Positions 42,091-52,739 of a stretch of DNA of 64,000 bases are shown here, one piece after another. A program made the translations under genes and the position numbers. This stretch comes from Lasiosphaeria ovina (lineage: Eukaryota; Ascomycota; Sordariomycetes; Sordariales; Lasiosphaeriaceae). The notes under the pieces were generated by a model, which saw nothing but the letters and a program-made list of their open reading frames with translations, was not told where the DNA came from and did no database searches. Each line of letters begins with the position of its first letter. Positions within the stretch are counted from its first letter, which is position 1. The DNA lies in the NCBI GenBank assembly GCA_033439765.1, contig JAULSN010000016.1, forward strand, positions 186,001 to 250,000, written 5' to 3'.

Positions 42091-43326
42091 ATGTTCTTGC
42101 AACGCTCTGCCGTGGCCGTCGCGCGCCGCGCCGCCTTTTCCCCCGTGCTGCGACGCACCCTGGCCACGTCGGCCGTGCGCCGTAAGTGAAGAGGGAAATT
42201 GGAACCCGTAGCAAAAGCTACCAAAAATCTCGCGCAAGCTGCTGGAGCTATAGCTAGATCTGGGACTAGAGCTGGAGCTGGAGCTGGAGCTGGAGCTGGA
42301 GCTGGAGCTGGAGCTGGAGCTGGAGCTGGAGCTGGAGCTGGAGCTGGAGCTGGAGCTGAGCTTGCCCCTCGAGATTGTCAGGACTGACCGTGTGTGCAAT
42401 TCCAGGCGACGCCGCCACCCCCGAAGCGACGGCCCCGACCACCAAATTCAAGAGACTCAGCGGTACGGACACCCCTCACTGGAATGCAAGAGCAAATTGG
42501 ATAGGCTGGCTTGCCGGGTCCTGTGCCGCGACCTCGGGACTGGCCAATTGAGCAATCGAGAGTGCGCAGGAGGAACAGACAGGCACAGGAGACGGCAAGC
42601 TAGCTGGGGAGGAGCAATTTGAACTAAATTGAGGGCTATCGCTATGCCGAGGGGAGAACTACTTGCTGACGTATTCGGGGTTCCCGCCCCCCCCTGCTCA
42701 ATGTGTAGAGGTCAAGACGAAGGACGATCTTTTCGGCCCCGGCGCGGCTCCCGGCACTGTCCCCACAGACCTTGAGCAGTCGACTGGTCTGGAGCGTCTC
42801 GAGATTCTCGGCAAGGTTGAGGGCATCGATGTCTTCGACATGAAGCCGCTGGATGCATCGCGTCTTGGTAAGGAAATCCGGGCTGCTCACACCGCGAGGG
42901 AGAGGGTGTCGGAGGGCTGACTGCCGGCGGTCGATTAATACAGGAACACTTGAGGACCCCATCTTGGTCCGCTCTGCCGGCGACGAGCAGTACTGCGGCT
43001 GCACTGGTTTCCCGGCCGACTCGCACGAGGTTATCTGGCTGACGGTGCGTGTCTCCCAATATCGTCTAAACTCGTTGTGCGCAGTAGCGCAGTAGTGCGA
43101 GGTTAGAGATTCTTTTTGCTGACATGGCCCTGGCTTCGTTTGTCTCCTGCAGACGTCCCGCGAGCGCCCGGTTGAGCGTTGCCCAGAGTGCGGCAGCGTT
43201 TACAAGATGGAGTATGTCGGACCCGAGGAGGACGCGCACGCGCATGACCACGGTCACGGCCACGACGAGCACGCCTGGGTCGAGCCCAAGACCTGGGCAG
43301 ACCACGTCAAGCCCAGCTACTGGTAA
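42091..43326 (+). CDS. COX4: Cytochrome c oxidase subunit IV/Vb (COX4 family)
   Basis: Nuclear-encoded zinc-binding subunit of complex IV in the mitochondrial inner membrane (yeast Cox4, mammalian COX5B). Inferred exons 42091-42181, 42406-42462, 42709-42867, 42944-43044, 43153-43326; 582 nt in frame, 193 aa. The N-terminus MFLQRSAVAVARRAAFSPVL is an amphipathic Arg/Ala presequence with a likely cleavage near RRTLATSAV. The body has LFGPGAAPGTVPTDLEQSTG, LEDPILVRS, YCGCTG, DSHEVIWL and CPECGSVYKMEYVG. The Cys of CGC and CPEC are the zinc ligands. The C-terminus has a His/Asp-rich tail (HAHDHGHGHDEH), which is longer and more His-rich than usual. Intron 1 carries a GGAGCT hexanucleotide microsatellite (42269-42357). 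The gene is intact. Confidence 0.95.
42269..42357. repeat. GGAGCT hexanucleotide microsatellite in COX4 intron 1
   Basis: About 15 near-perfect copies of GGAGCT (GCTGGA phase), all within the 224-nt intron 1. Because it is intronic, changes in copy number should not change the protein but would lengthen the intron. Confidence 0.92.
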
Positions 43327-43828
43327 GCGGGGCTGACGACGAGGTGCGAGGTTGCGTTGTGAGGGGTTTCAGGACGGACTGCATCGCGGCTATGGCAAGA
43401 TGGGGGTGGACTTGTAGATTACTTGGGGCAGACAGACGGCCTGTATAGATTTTTTCTACGTCTGTCCTTGGACTGTGTCTGGGTATGATGCTTGCCTGCC
43501 TCCTGCATGTCCCACTGTGCAAGGCTGACCCATTGCCGGGTTATACGATGATAATTACGGGCCTTACATATTGCCATGGTCCCAATCTCCCTGCCATCTC
43601 GCAGAATAGATACCGGGACAGCGCCAGAGCTTGTAATCTGTGGGATAAGTAGTCCATCAATGCAGAGCGGGCCCTAAGCTCACACCTGGCCGTCCTGCTC
43701 CTCGGCAGCGTCCGTCCGTCTCTTGGGCCTCGCGGGGCTGCGGTTTTCTAGGACAAGAGACTGTCTGTAGATGAGAGCCTTGGCAAGCAGCTCATGCGAT
43801 TCTGTCTTCCATTCCTCCCATGCCATGC
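43327..43828. other. Intergenic, convergent 3' ends of COX4 and the DUF4604 gene
   Basis: About 500 bp of 3' UTR and spacer between converging genes. No gene, repeat or RNA structure is seen. Confidence 0.5.
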
Positions 43829-44434
43829 TCAACCCTCATCGTCGCTAAAACTGAGCTTGATCTTCTTTGCCTTCTTGTTGGGCTTTTTGGGTTTTGTAGC
43901 AGCGCCATCTCCTCCTCCTGCGGCCGGTGCCACCGTCCCGCTCCCATCTGCTCGCCTGTTTTGCTTTGCTTTCTTGTTGTCTTTTTCGCCCCCTTCGTCG
44001 TCGTCATCGTCGCTGTGCGCGCCAATCACCTTGCCCACCTTGCGCTTCTTGGCGCCGCCCACCACGAGCTGGCTCCCGTCTGCAACGTCTTTGCTTGCCG
44101 CTGCCGCGGCAGTCCCGGTGGCGGTGGTATCGCCACCCTGTGTCGCGTCTGCTTCGTCCTCTCCAGCGCCAGTCCGCGTCGCCCCCGTGACGGCGCCGTC
44201 AGCGCCAAACTGCACGTCCAGCCCGTCGACCGTGTGCCCCCGCTCGTCCACCACCAGCGGCGCGTCCTCGGCCTCCTCGCTGCCCGACCGCTTCGCCTTG
44301 GTCGGCCGCCGCTGCGCCGCGAGGATGGGGTCCGGCCCGTCGGACCCGCTGGCGGCTTCGCCGTGCAGGCGCGCGAGGAACGGCGGCAGGCGCGAGTTGT
44401 AGTGTAGGTTTTTGGACGTGATTTTGCCGGACAT
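43829..44434 (-). CDS. DUF4604-domain protein, 201 aa
   Basis: Single-exon frame starting MSGKITSKNLHYNSRLPPFL at ATG 44434 and ending at 43829-43831 with Asp-Asp-Glu-Gly-stop. DUF4604 members begin with a short conserved Lys-x-Leu-x-Tyr ... Pro-x-Phe-Leu-x-x-Leu block, seen here as KNLHYNSRLPPFLARLHG. The rest is low-complexity: an Ala/Thr/Gly-rich middle (TGAGEDEADATQGGDTTATG), a basic KKRKVGKV followed by DDDDDE, and a Lys-rich KPKKPNKKAKKIKLSF tail. The basic clusters imply nuclear location. The family's molecular role is not known. The reading frame is open upstream to 44683, but the conserved block fixes the start at 44434. Confidence 0.82.
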   Translation of the reverse strand: MSGKITSKNLHYNSRLPPFLARLHGEAASGSDGPDPILAAQRRPTKAKRSGSEEAEDAPLVVDERGHTVDGLDVQFGADGAVTGATRTGAGEDEADATQGGDTTATGTAAAAASKDVADGSQLVVGGAKKRKVGKVIGAHSDDDDDEGGEKDNKKAKQNRRADGSGTVAPAAGGGDGAATKPKKPNKKAKKIKLSFSDDEG

Positions 44435-46546
44435 CTTTTTGTTGCCCTTTCTCTTGCGCTGTCGATTCTTTGGCAGGCGCTGCGACAGGCTGGCGCAAGG
44501 AGGAGGTGTGGTACCGGTAAGATATGACCTCCTGGGTTGGGGGGGTCGGGACGTTGTCAACGTTTCGAGGAGGTGGCGGCGCTCGGGTTTTGGGGGTTGA
44601 TGTGGAAGTGGAATTGGATGTGAATGTGAATGTGAATGTCGGAGTGGAACTTGCCGATCGTCTGCAAGACGTTTTTGCGTCATCTAACCCTAACCCCTAT
44701 TTATCGAGCGTGGAGTCTTTTGTGCGCCTGCTCAACCCAAGTTCAGAATATGGAAGTTGTCGAGTAAATATGACCGAGCAAGTGCTTTAGACTAGTATTA
44801 TTCAGTCAAAACTCAAAAGGTATAGCTAGTAGTATATCTGTCCCTGATTTAGCAATAAACTGAATCTGCAATTCCTGCCTGAGTCTCTCATGATTTTCAT
44901 GATTCAAGTCAATAACGTCGACCTATTAACAGCCAGCAGTCAAGTACCAGCGTGTAGAATTTAGAAGATCTCCTGTTGATTAGTACAACGCCATAATATA
45001 GGAGTTTTCATTTTTCTACTACCGTTGGAAGATTGTCGAGGCTGGCTCCGTCTCATGCTCTTTTGCGCTTGCAAGATGGCGGACGTCAGATTCGTACCGT
45101 TGTCTATCTAGGCATCCTTAAATTGGCCCTCGCGGCTTCTCTGCCTTTTCAAATTATTAGTCCAGAGTCGGCAGTTGGCATATGACCACGCAAGAACGTA
45201 AAACTAGCAGGAAAGAGTTCGCGACACCCAGAGCCCCTTTCATGTCAAGCTACCGGCAATTATATGTATGTCACTCGGAAGATGTTTCACGAGCTAAGAA
45301 GCAGTGACTCAGCTATTTCACAGAGTCAAGTCTTCAGTTGTCTCTCTGCCATTTTGCTAGCTTCAAATCCTAGAAGGTAGAATAAAGGCAATGGGAAAAC
45401 GTAATTGCCTTGCTTGACAAGCTGTCATCCTGCAACGTTTATCTGCCAATGAAGTTTATCTTCATTTGGGCGTAAGATCGACATCCATTGTAATCAGTAG
45501 GGCGTGTGCCGAATTTCTGGCTCGCGTTAAACATCAACATGGCCTGGGCGAAAACTTTGATCTTGCATGGCGGTGGTAAGGTTCCGGTATGGCTCTGTCG
45601 GTGCCGTTCAATTGTTTGACTTTTTGCTATACCGCGGTAAATGCCTGTGTTAGCCTTTAATGTATACATGGTAATGGGTATAAGCCATTTCACTTTCATA
45701 ATAAATCTAACTGTGGAAATCCCTCTTCAAGCTAAGTCTTATTGAAGCAGACGAAATAATACATGGTTGGCTGGTCACCGTAGTCAGCGTTGTGCGTATG
45801 CGGCTCAACAAATGCGCGCTTGAGGAGAATGAAACGAGGCTCTTTCGGGTTGTCTCGATTTGCTGACGAGGCAGTGTGACTCACTCGGAACAATTGGCCA
45901 ACTCTTTGTGTCGCTGTAGTATTCCGATTCCGAGTATAGTTGCCACTCTACCAGACAGATATGCAGTTGCACGAGCTGCACGGGCGAGGCACATCAGTTC
46001 AGCTTCAAATGGCGGTCCGCTCGGCGGCCGCTGGAGCCTTGAATGGCGCAGTGTGGAGGTCGGCTGCCTCAAGTTTGCCTTTTGAAGTAGGGCTCTCGGC
46101 AGTCTTGAGTGCATTGTAGCGGCGACCTCACAACCGAATCAGATCGACGCTACGGGCACCATTTGCCAGCGCACCCGCCCTGGCTGCATGTTCGATGCCC
46201 AATCCCGTCATGGCGTCTACTCCCACCCTTGATTAGGGCTGTGCTCTTCCCTGCGCACCCTTGCAACAGCGTTTGGTATTACTACCCCTTGTTATTCCTG
46301 CTCCCGCGACCAAGTCGCATCACAGAGCCGCGTGAGAAATTTGCGTCCAGCCTTGACTTTTCAACCCGTCAACTCTGGGTCGCCTACCTACGTAGAGTCT
46401 CAAAGACTTGCCAGAATTCCTTCGCATACACTGGCACAAACCCACTAGACTCTCGGCAGGCGACCTCTAAGTCTGCCGGATTGCGGCTTTTAAAAGCGAG
46501 CGTGAGTGAAGCGACAACCCCCCTTGAGTCTTGAGTGTGAGCCAAG
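44435..46546. other. Intergenic between divergent genes, AT-richer middle
   Basis: 2.1 kb holding the promoters of the DUF4604 gene (minus) and the triple-AAA gene (plus). The section 44770-45900 is visibly AT-richer than its surroundings, with no supportable gene and many stop codons in all frames; it may be degenerate repeat sequence. GTGAATGTGAATGTGAATGT near 44620 is a short TGAATG minirepeat. Confidence 0.5.
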
Positions 46547-49500
46547 ATGAAGGGAAACGACATGTCTTCCGACGCAGAAGTGAATACGGCAGCTGGAAGC
46601 AGCATCCCAGACCCAGCAACTTCGACCGCCTCGACCGCGTCGGCTCACATGGCAACACCGCTGTCGCGCTCCAGCTCACGGCAATCGACTGCTGGCGACC
46701 CCGTGCTTGGGTCCGGGCCGGGTACCGCGCCCGGAGCTGGTTCTGAGCCTGGAATTCCAGATACCAAGCCCATAGATCCTGCAAACCCGGACCCAGGGCC
46801 AAGCAAATCTCCCGTCGTGCCCGTCTCGGCACCTCCGAGCCGCCAGCCCGACCCATTCGACCCTCCGGGCCCGAATCGCAGGGGATCCGATGCATCCCGC
46901 CACCAGCCAACCGTCCCGCCGCCTCAGGATCCAACCGGTTCCCAGCCGGGCCTCACGTACCAGCAATATCCATACACCCCGCAGCCCCAAGCTCCCTCTC
47001 AACATCCTGCTATGGCCCAACCGTATCCTTCCTTCGCGGCCCCTTATCTCCCCAACTTCTACCCGCCAATGTCTTTCCCTCTCTTTCCTTACCCATCTCT
47101 CCCGTACGCTCCCTCGGCTTACCTCGCTGCGCCATATCCCTTGGCACCGAACCCTCCAGGGAGTTTTCCTGCAAACCCATATGCCCCTTTTCCTGGGCCT
47201 CCCAGCCAGCCTGGAGCTTACCCTCCTGGATCATATCCGCCCAACCCGCCGGGACTGCCAAACCCCCCTGGACCAGGCTATCCAAACCAGAATGGATTCT
47301 ACCCCCAAAACCCGCCTCAGGGGCCATACAATGGAAACCATCCTCAACACTATAACCCAAACCCACCTCAGGTAATTCATATCACTCCGGACCGGGCACC
47401 AAGTCTTCCCACCAGTCTAACCAGCGTACGCAGAACCACAGATCCGGACGGCGGTTCATGGGCATGCCTCCTCGACCTCCTTTAGCATCGTGGATGTCTG
47501 GAAAGGCGCCTCGCAAGAAGAGTAGCAGACGCCGCAAAAACTCGTTAGCATCGTCTTCGTCTTCGTCTTCATCATCATCTTCTTCTTCTTCGTCCTCGTC
47601 AGACCGTTCTTCGTCCTCGTCAGACCATTCTTCGTCCTCGTCAGACCGTTCTTCGTCCTCGTCATCCTCAGACTCGTCGTCCTCGGATTCCGACTCGGCC
47701 TCAGTCCCAGACAAAAAATCGACCAAGTCCTCAGCCAAGTCGGCCCGCGGCCGGCGGTGCGCCAACCCGTTCCCGCACCAGACGTCGGCGGCGGCGCAAG
47801 AGTGGAAGCGGCGCAAGAGGGACTTTGGCGACAAGAACAAGGTCATCGACAAGCTGATGAAGTACGAGGGCCTCGACGAGGTCAAGCAGCAGTTCATCGA
47901 CATCGCGGCCAAGGCGGAGCTGGCCAAGGTGCAGGGGCGGCGGCTGCGGGCGCACGAGCGCTTCAACGCCGTGTTCCAGGGCAACCCGGGCACGGGCAAG
48001 ACGACGGTGGCGCGGCTGTACGCGGCGCTGCTGCGGTCGGTGCGGCTGCTCAAGAGCGACACGGTCAAGGAGATGTCGGGCACCGAGATCGGCATGAGCG
48101 ACGCGCGCGAGACCAAGACCAAGATCGACGACCTGCTCGACGACGGCGGCGGCGTGCTGTTTGTTGACGAGGCGTACCAGCTCACGGCGCCCTACGCGGG
48201 CGGCTCCGGCCGCCAGGCCCTCGACGTGATCCTGACGGCCATGGAGAACAACATCGGCAAGCTGGCCGTGGTGTTTGTCGGGTACCGCGACGAGATGGAG
48301 GCCTTCCACGAGCACAACCCGGGCTTGGCGAGCCGCATCCCGTACGCGCTCGACTTTGCCGACTTTAGCGACGGACAGCTGTGGAAGATGCTTTGTGATA
48401 ACCTGCGCACGCAGTTCAAGGGCCGCATGCGCGTCGAGGGCGGGCTCGACGGCCTGTACGTGCGCATCGCGATCCGGCGGCTGGCGCAGGCGCGGGGCCG
48501 GCGCGGGTTTGGGAATGCGCGGGCGGTCCAGAACCTGCTGGCGCGCATCTCGGGCCGCCAGGCGCAGCGGCTGGCGCGCGAGCAGCTGGCGCGCGGCAAG
48601 AAGGGCAAGAAGAAGGACTGCTTTATGCTGACGAGGGAGGACCTCATCGGGCCGGACCCGGTCGACGCGGTGCGCGCGAGCCCCGCGTGGGCCGAGCTGC
48701 AGGCGCTGGTCGGGCTCGAGGCTGTCAAGGACAGCGCCCGCAGCATGATGCGCATGATCCAGCTCAACTACCGCCGCGAGCTCGACGAGCTCAAGCCCCT
48801 CACCTTCCCGCTGAACCAGGTCTTTGTCGGCGCCCCCGGCACGGGCAAGACGACGGTGGCTAAGCTGTACGGACGGATCCTGGCGGACCTGGGTCTGCTC
48901 AGTCGAGGCGACGGTGAGCTTTTTCTCTTGCTTCTCTCTGTCATTTTCCTTCCCCCGTTCCTCGGCTGACCTGTCCAGTGGTCATGAAGAACCCCTCCGA
49001 CTTCATGGGCTCGTGCCTCGGGGAGTCGGAGAACAAGACGCGCAGGATCCTCGACGCGACCGTGGGCAAGGTGCTGGTCATCGACGAGGCGTACATGCTC
49101 GACGCGGGGTCCGGGGACACAGGTTCGAACCAGCAGCGCAAGGACAGCTTCAAGTCGGACGTCATCGACACCATGGTGGCCGTGGTGCAGGGCACGCCGG
49201 GCGAGGACCGGTGCATCATCCTGGTCGGGTACGAGGACAAGATCACCGACATGTTCCGCAACGTCAACCCGGGCCTGGCGCGGCGGTTCCCCATCTCGCG
49301 CCCGTTCCGCTTCGACAACTTCAGCCTCGCGCAGCTCGAGCTAATCCTGGCCAAGAAGCTGGGCGAGCAGGACCTACGCGCCACGCCCGCTGCCCTAGCC
49401 GCCGCCCGCGCCGTCTTCGAGCGCGGCCTCATGCGCCCCGACTTCACCAACGCCGGCGAGGTCGACAGCGCCCTCGCCGCCGCAAAGATGAACTACGAAA

Positions 49501-50834
49501 TGCGCCAGTCCAAGGCCGGTGCGTCAGGCGTCGTCGACGTCGACGGCCTACTCGAGCCCGAAGACTTTGACAAGGACTTTGCCCGCGGCGGCGCTGCCAG
49601 CGCGGCCGTGGCAGCAGCCTCCGAGGCCGAGTACCGTGCGGCGCTGCAAGGCCTGGTGCACGACACCATCATCGACAAGCTGGCGGGCTACCAGCGGCGG
49701 TGCGCGAACGCGCACAGGCAGGGGATGGACCCGCGCAAGTTGGTGCCGACCAACTTCGTCTTCTCGGGGCACGCGGGCACTGGAAAGACGACGGCGGCGC
49801 AACACATGGGCCGGCTGTTCTACGACATGGGGTTTCTGGCTACAGCCGACGTGGTCGAGTGCACGGCGACGGACCTGATAGGCCAGTACATTGGGCAGAC
49901 GGCGCCCAAGGCGCGGCGCCAGCTCGAGCAGGGCCTGGGCAAGGTGCTGGTCATCGACGACGCGCCGCGCCTCGCTCCGCAGGGGGGCGCACACTTTGCC
50001 GCCGAGGCCCTCGAGGAGCTGGTGCACTTTCTCAACCGCCCCGCGCACGCCGGCAGGGTCGTCGTGGTGCTGGCCGGCGACGTGGACGGCATGCAGGCGC
50101 TGCTGGCGCGCCAGCCTGCCCTGGCGGGCTTGTTCACGGAGCACGTCGTCTTCGACCACATCCCGCCGGCCGACTGCCTGGCTATGCTGGAGCGTGAGCT
50201 CGCGTGCAGCGATGTCGCGGTCGAGGCGGGCGCCGCCCTAGCTAACGCGGCGTCGCCGGCATACCGCGAGGCCGAGAGCTTGCTGCGCACCCTGCAGACG
50301 ATGCCTGGCTGGAGCAACGCGAGAGATGTCAAGCAGCTAGCCCAACGCGTTCTGGGGGCCTACCTCGAGACGGCGCCGGCGCCGGCACCGGCTCCGGCGG
50401 CGGAAGATGTTGTCGATGTTGTCGATGTTGAGGGTGAGGCGGCAACTGCGCGCAGGGTGCCGGCCGATGTAGTGCTGGCAAGTCTCAGGGGACTGGTTGA
50501 GGAGCGGCAGGCTCGAGCGGCCAAAGCCAAGACGGAACCGGGGGAGAAGACTGAGGAGAGAGCGGACCAGGAGCCGGCGGTGGCGTACCGCGAGGACGAG
50601 CAGACCAAGACCAAAATCCACACCACCTACAAGGTCAACGAGGCAAAGCACGACCACCGGGAGGAGGAGGAGTCGCAGGCCGGCGGCAAGAAGATGCAGG
50701 ACGTGCAGCAGGCGCTGCGGGCCATGGGCCGCTGCGTTATGGGCTTTGCCTGGCACCGCGAGGGCAGTGGCTGGCAGTGCGATGGCGGGTCTCATTTTGT
50801 CACGGATGCCGAGCTGAGCAAGTACATGGGTTGA
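46547..50834 (+). CDS. Triple CbbX/SpoVK-type AAA+ ATPase with long disordered N-terminus, 1386 aa
   Basis: Inferred exons 46547-47371, 47434-48913, 48979-50834; 4,161 nt in frame. Residues 1-275 (exon 1) are Pro/Gly/Tyr-rich low complexity (YPPGSYPPNPPG-like repeats). Residues 290-350 contain a basic KKSSRRRK then a long Ser/Asp run encoded by TCTTCG-type repeats. Three AAA modules follow: Walker A GNPGTGKTT (about 458) with Walker B LFVDEAYQL (about 518); GAPGTGKTT (about 741) with LVIDEAYML (about 800); GHAGTGKTT (about 1032) with LVIDDAPRL (about 1091). CbbX-type sensor segments (VVFVGYRDEM, ILVGYEDKI) are present in the first two. The C-terminus has a Gly/Cys-rich GFAWHREGSGWQCDGGSHFV motif seen in fungal relatives. 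The third Walker B has Asp where the catalytic Glu should be. Likely an ATP-driven remodeller; substrate unknown. Confidence 0.9.
47560..47690. repeat. Serine-coding TCTTCG/TCGTCC-type low-complexity run
   Basis: In-frame repeat of Ser codons with interspersed Asp (Ser-rich block of the triple-AAA protein), including three copies of a 27-bp unit (TCTTCGTCCTCGTCAGACCR plus TTC) at about 47600-47680. Confidence 0.8.
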
Positions 50835-51253
50835 GAGTGATGTGATGATAGATCGTAGATCGTGCTGCGTCGCTTTGGTTAGTTGAAGCCAAATTTGGTG
50901 CAGCACACTTTGTGTTTTTTTTTTTTTTCCTAGACGTGTTTTTCTTGTTAGGCAGTGAATTTTATGTCGATTATTGCTTGAGATGATGCCACGTACTTGT
51001 TGGTTGCCAGCATCCTTTTTTGTTTAATTCATTTTGATGAACGCGGATTGTATCTAATTATTTCGGGAACGTACCTACCTTAGTACCGGGCCTCACTGAG
51101 GTACTGCCGAGTGTCGGCCCAAGCCTGCACTCCGAGTCGCGTCTGGCTAGGATGGGAAGGCTGCACTGGCAAGAGGCATCTCGCTCTTGCCGCCTTTCGT
51201 GCACTGCTGCCTGGTGCTGAGGTTGGACACCCCGCTCTGTTTCCGGCCTGAGT
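50835..51253. other. Intergenic 3' flank of the AAA gene
   Basis: About 420 bp with a 15-base T tract near 50915 and several TACCTACC-like words near 51072. No gene is seen. Confidence 0.5.
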
Positions 51254-52739
51254 TTGTCGTCAATCTCCCCGCAAACGGCAGGAGTGATACACTCCCACGA
51301 TTACGAGTCCGAGTCCGAGTCCGAGTCTGAATCAGAAGCCGCAGTCTTCATCTCTTCGAGAAGTCTAATTAAATCAAGGCAACTTGAGCTCATCGCCCCC
51401 TATGACGTCGTCTTTTACACGAGGGGCTGGGACCGCAGTGGTACCAAGCGGGAGCAGGCCGCACATCTCAAAATCAAAACGGGAATCTACGGGGGCATTC
51501 TCAACTACACTACGGCTCTCGAAGTTTCCGCGTACTAGCGTATGCAATGGGCATCCCGCAGATGCACAACAAGGGTCGAGGACCAAGCTTACTGCCTCCT
51601 GGGTATTTTCGGTGTCAATATGGCCCTGGTTTACGGAGAAGGCAACAAGGCCTTCGCACGGCTGCAAGAGGAGATCCTAAAAGCCTCGGGCGATCAGTCC
51701 CTGCTGCTCTGGGCTCCACGAATGGCGGCAGGCTTGTCGTTAACGAAACCGGATATTTAAATGTCAAAGACAAGTCGGGTCCTGACATTGAGCCTCCATT
51801 TTCTGGAGCTTTGGCGACGAGCCCTGCCGATTTTCAATCTATCGTGAATGACTTGGGCAAAAGCCTTTTTATAACATCAAATACCAAGGCCTGGTACTTC
51901 GGGGAGCCGCTCCAATTCACCAGCGGCAAGCTTAGGCTTACCCTTTTTCTGCGCAACGTCGACAAGGAAGAGCACCGTCGGCTCTTAGTTCCATTCATGG
52001 GCGAACTGGTCTACCAAGGGAACGACAGTCTGCTCCCCATCCTCAACTTGTCCCTCAAAACAACTCCTGATTCCTGGCCCAAGCACAAAGGTGCTGGGCT
52101 ATATCTGGCTTTCTTTGAGACATTCGGAACTCTAGGGGGCAAATGTGTGTTCCCATGCCTTCTGCTCTACAAGTACATGGACGCAGTTGGTGAAGTGCCG
52201 ACGTTTGTGAGATTCCGGCGCATCATTACCTGCGTCAGCGACAGATATATAACATCCTGGCAACGCAAAACCTGCTATATCGACATGGCCATCCCATTGA
52301 ATTTATATTTGCCAAAAGTAACAGACAAGTGGCATCGGTGCCACGTCCACTGGACACGGAACAGTTAGCCTGGTCCGCCCCGTTGAAAACGTCATACCGT
52401 TCGCAGAACGCCATTTCCGTCTACCAGTTTCAACCAACCGTCGGCGGTCCTTTCATAGCAATCGTTCGCAGCCTCTCTGTTTTCTCTTTCCGCCTCCTGC
52501 TCCATATTTTCAAATACGACGAAGTACACGATTTCAATAATCTTTATTCCGATGATGAGAAATTACGGGAAAGTTATTTCCACGATTACAGGAACATGCA
52601 ACCCCCCAACCTGACAGGCCCGGTTGCCACAGCGAGACTCGAGATTGGGAACCAAACCTTGACTGCTACGCTTGTGGTAAGTGCTCGAGATGGAGTGGGT
52701 TGTGTCTGCTCATACACGCTGGTCTTGGCGCTACGATAG
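51254..52739 (+). pseudogene. HET-domain protein relic (HET-E-like C-terminal region) with stop and frameshifts
   Basis: The relic opens abruptly with a GAGTCC hexamer run (51306-51329) and then ELIAPYDVVFYTRGWDRSGT, the start of the segment that follows the HET domain in HET-E/D-type proteins (normally preceded by Arg-Gly-Trp-Thr-Leu-Gln). An in-frame TAG at 51536-51538 interrupts it; downstream comes RMQWASRRCTTRVEDQAYCL, then LLGIFGVNMALVYGEGNKAF, matching the strongly conserved block. Frame then shifts between about 51710 and 51775 into GALATSPADF and later text, and again near 52330-52370 into the terminal frame ending at 52739. The N-terminal HET domain is missing. By position the TAG replaces a Gln codon (CAG in relatives), consistent with a C-to-T change. 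Not expected to be functional. Confidence 0.82.
51306..51329. repeat. GAGTCC hexanucleotide run
   Basis: Four copies of GAGTCC/GAGTCT, in frame with the HET relic, where it encodes an (Glu-Ser)n stretch just upstream of the conserved ELIAP block. Confidence 0.8.
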
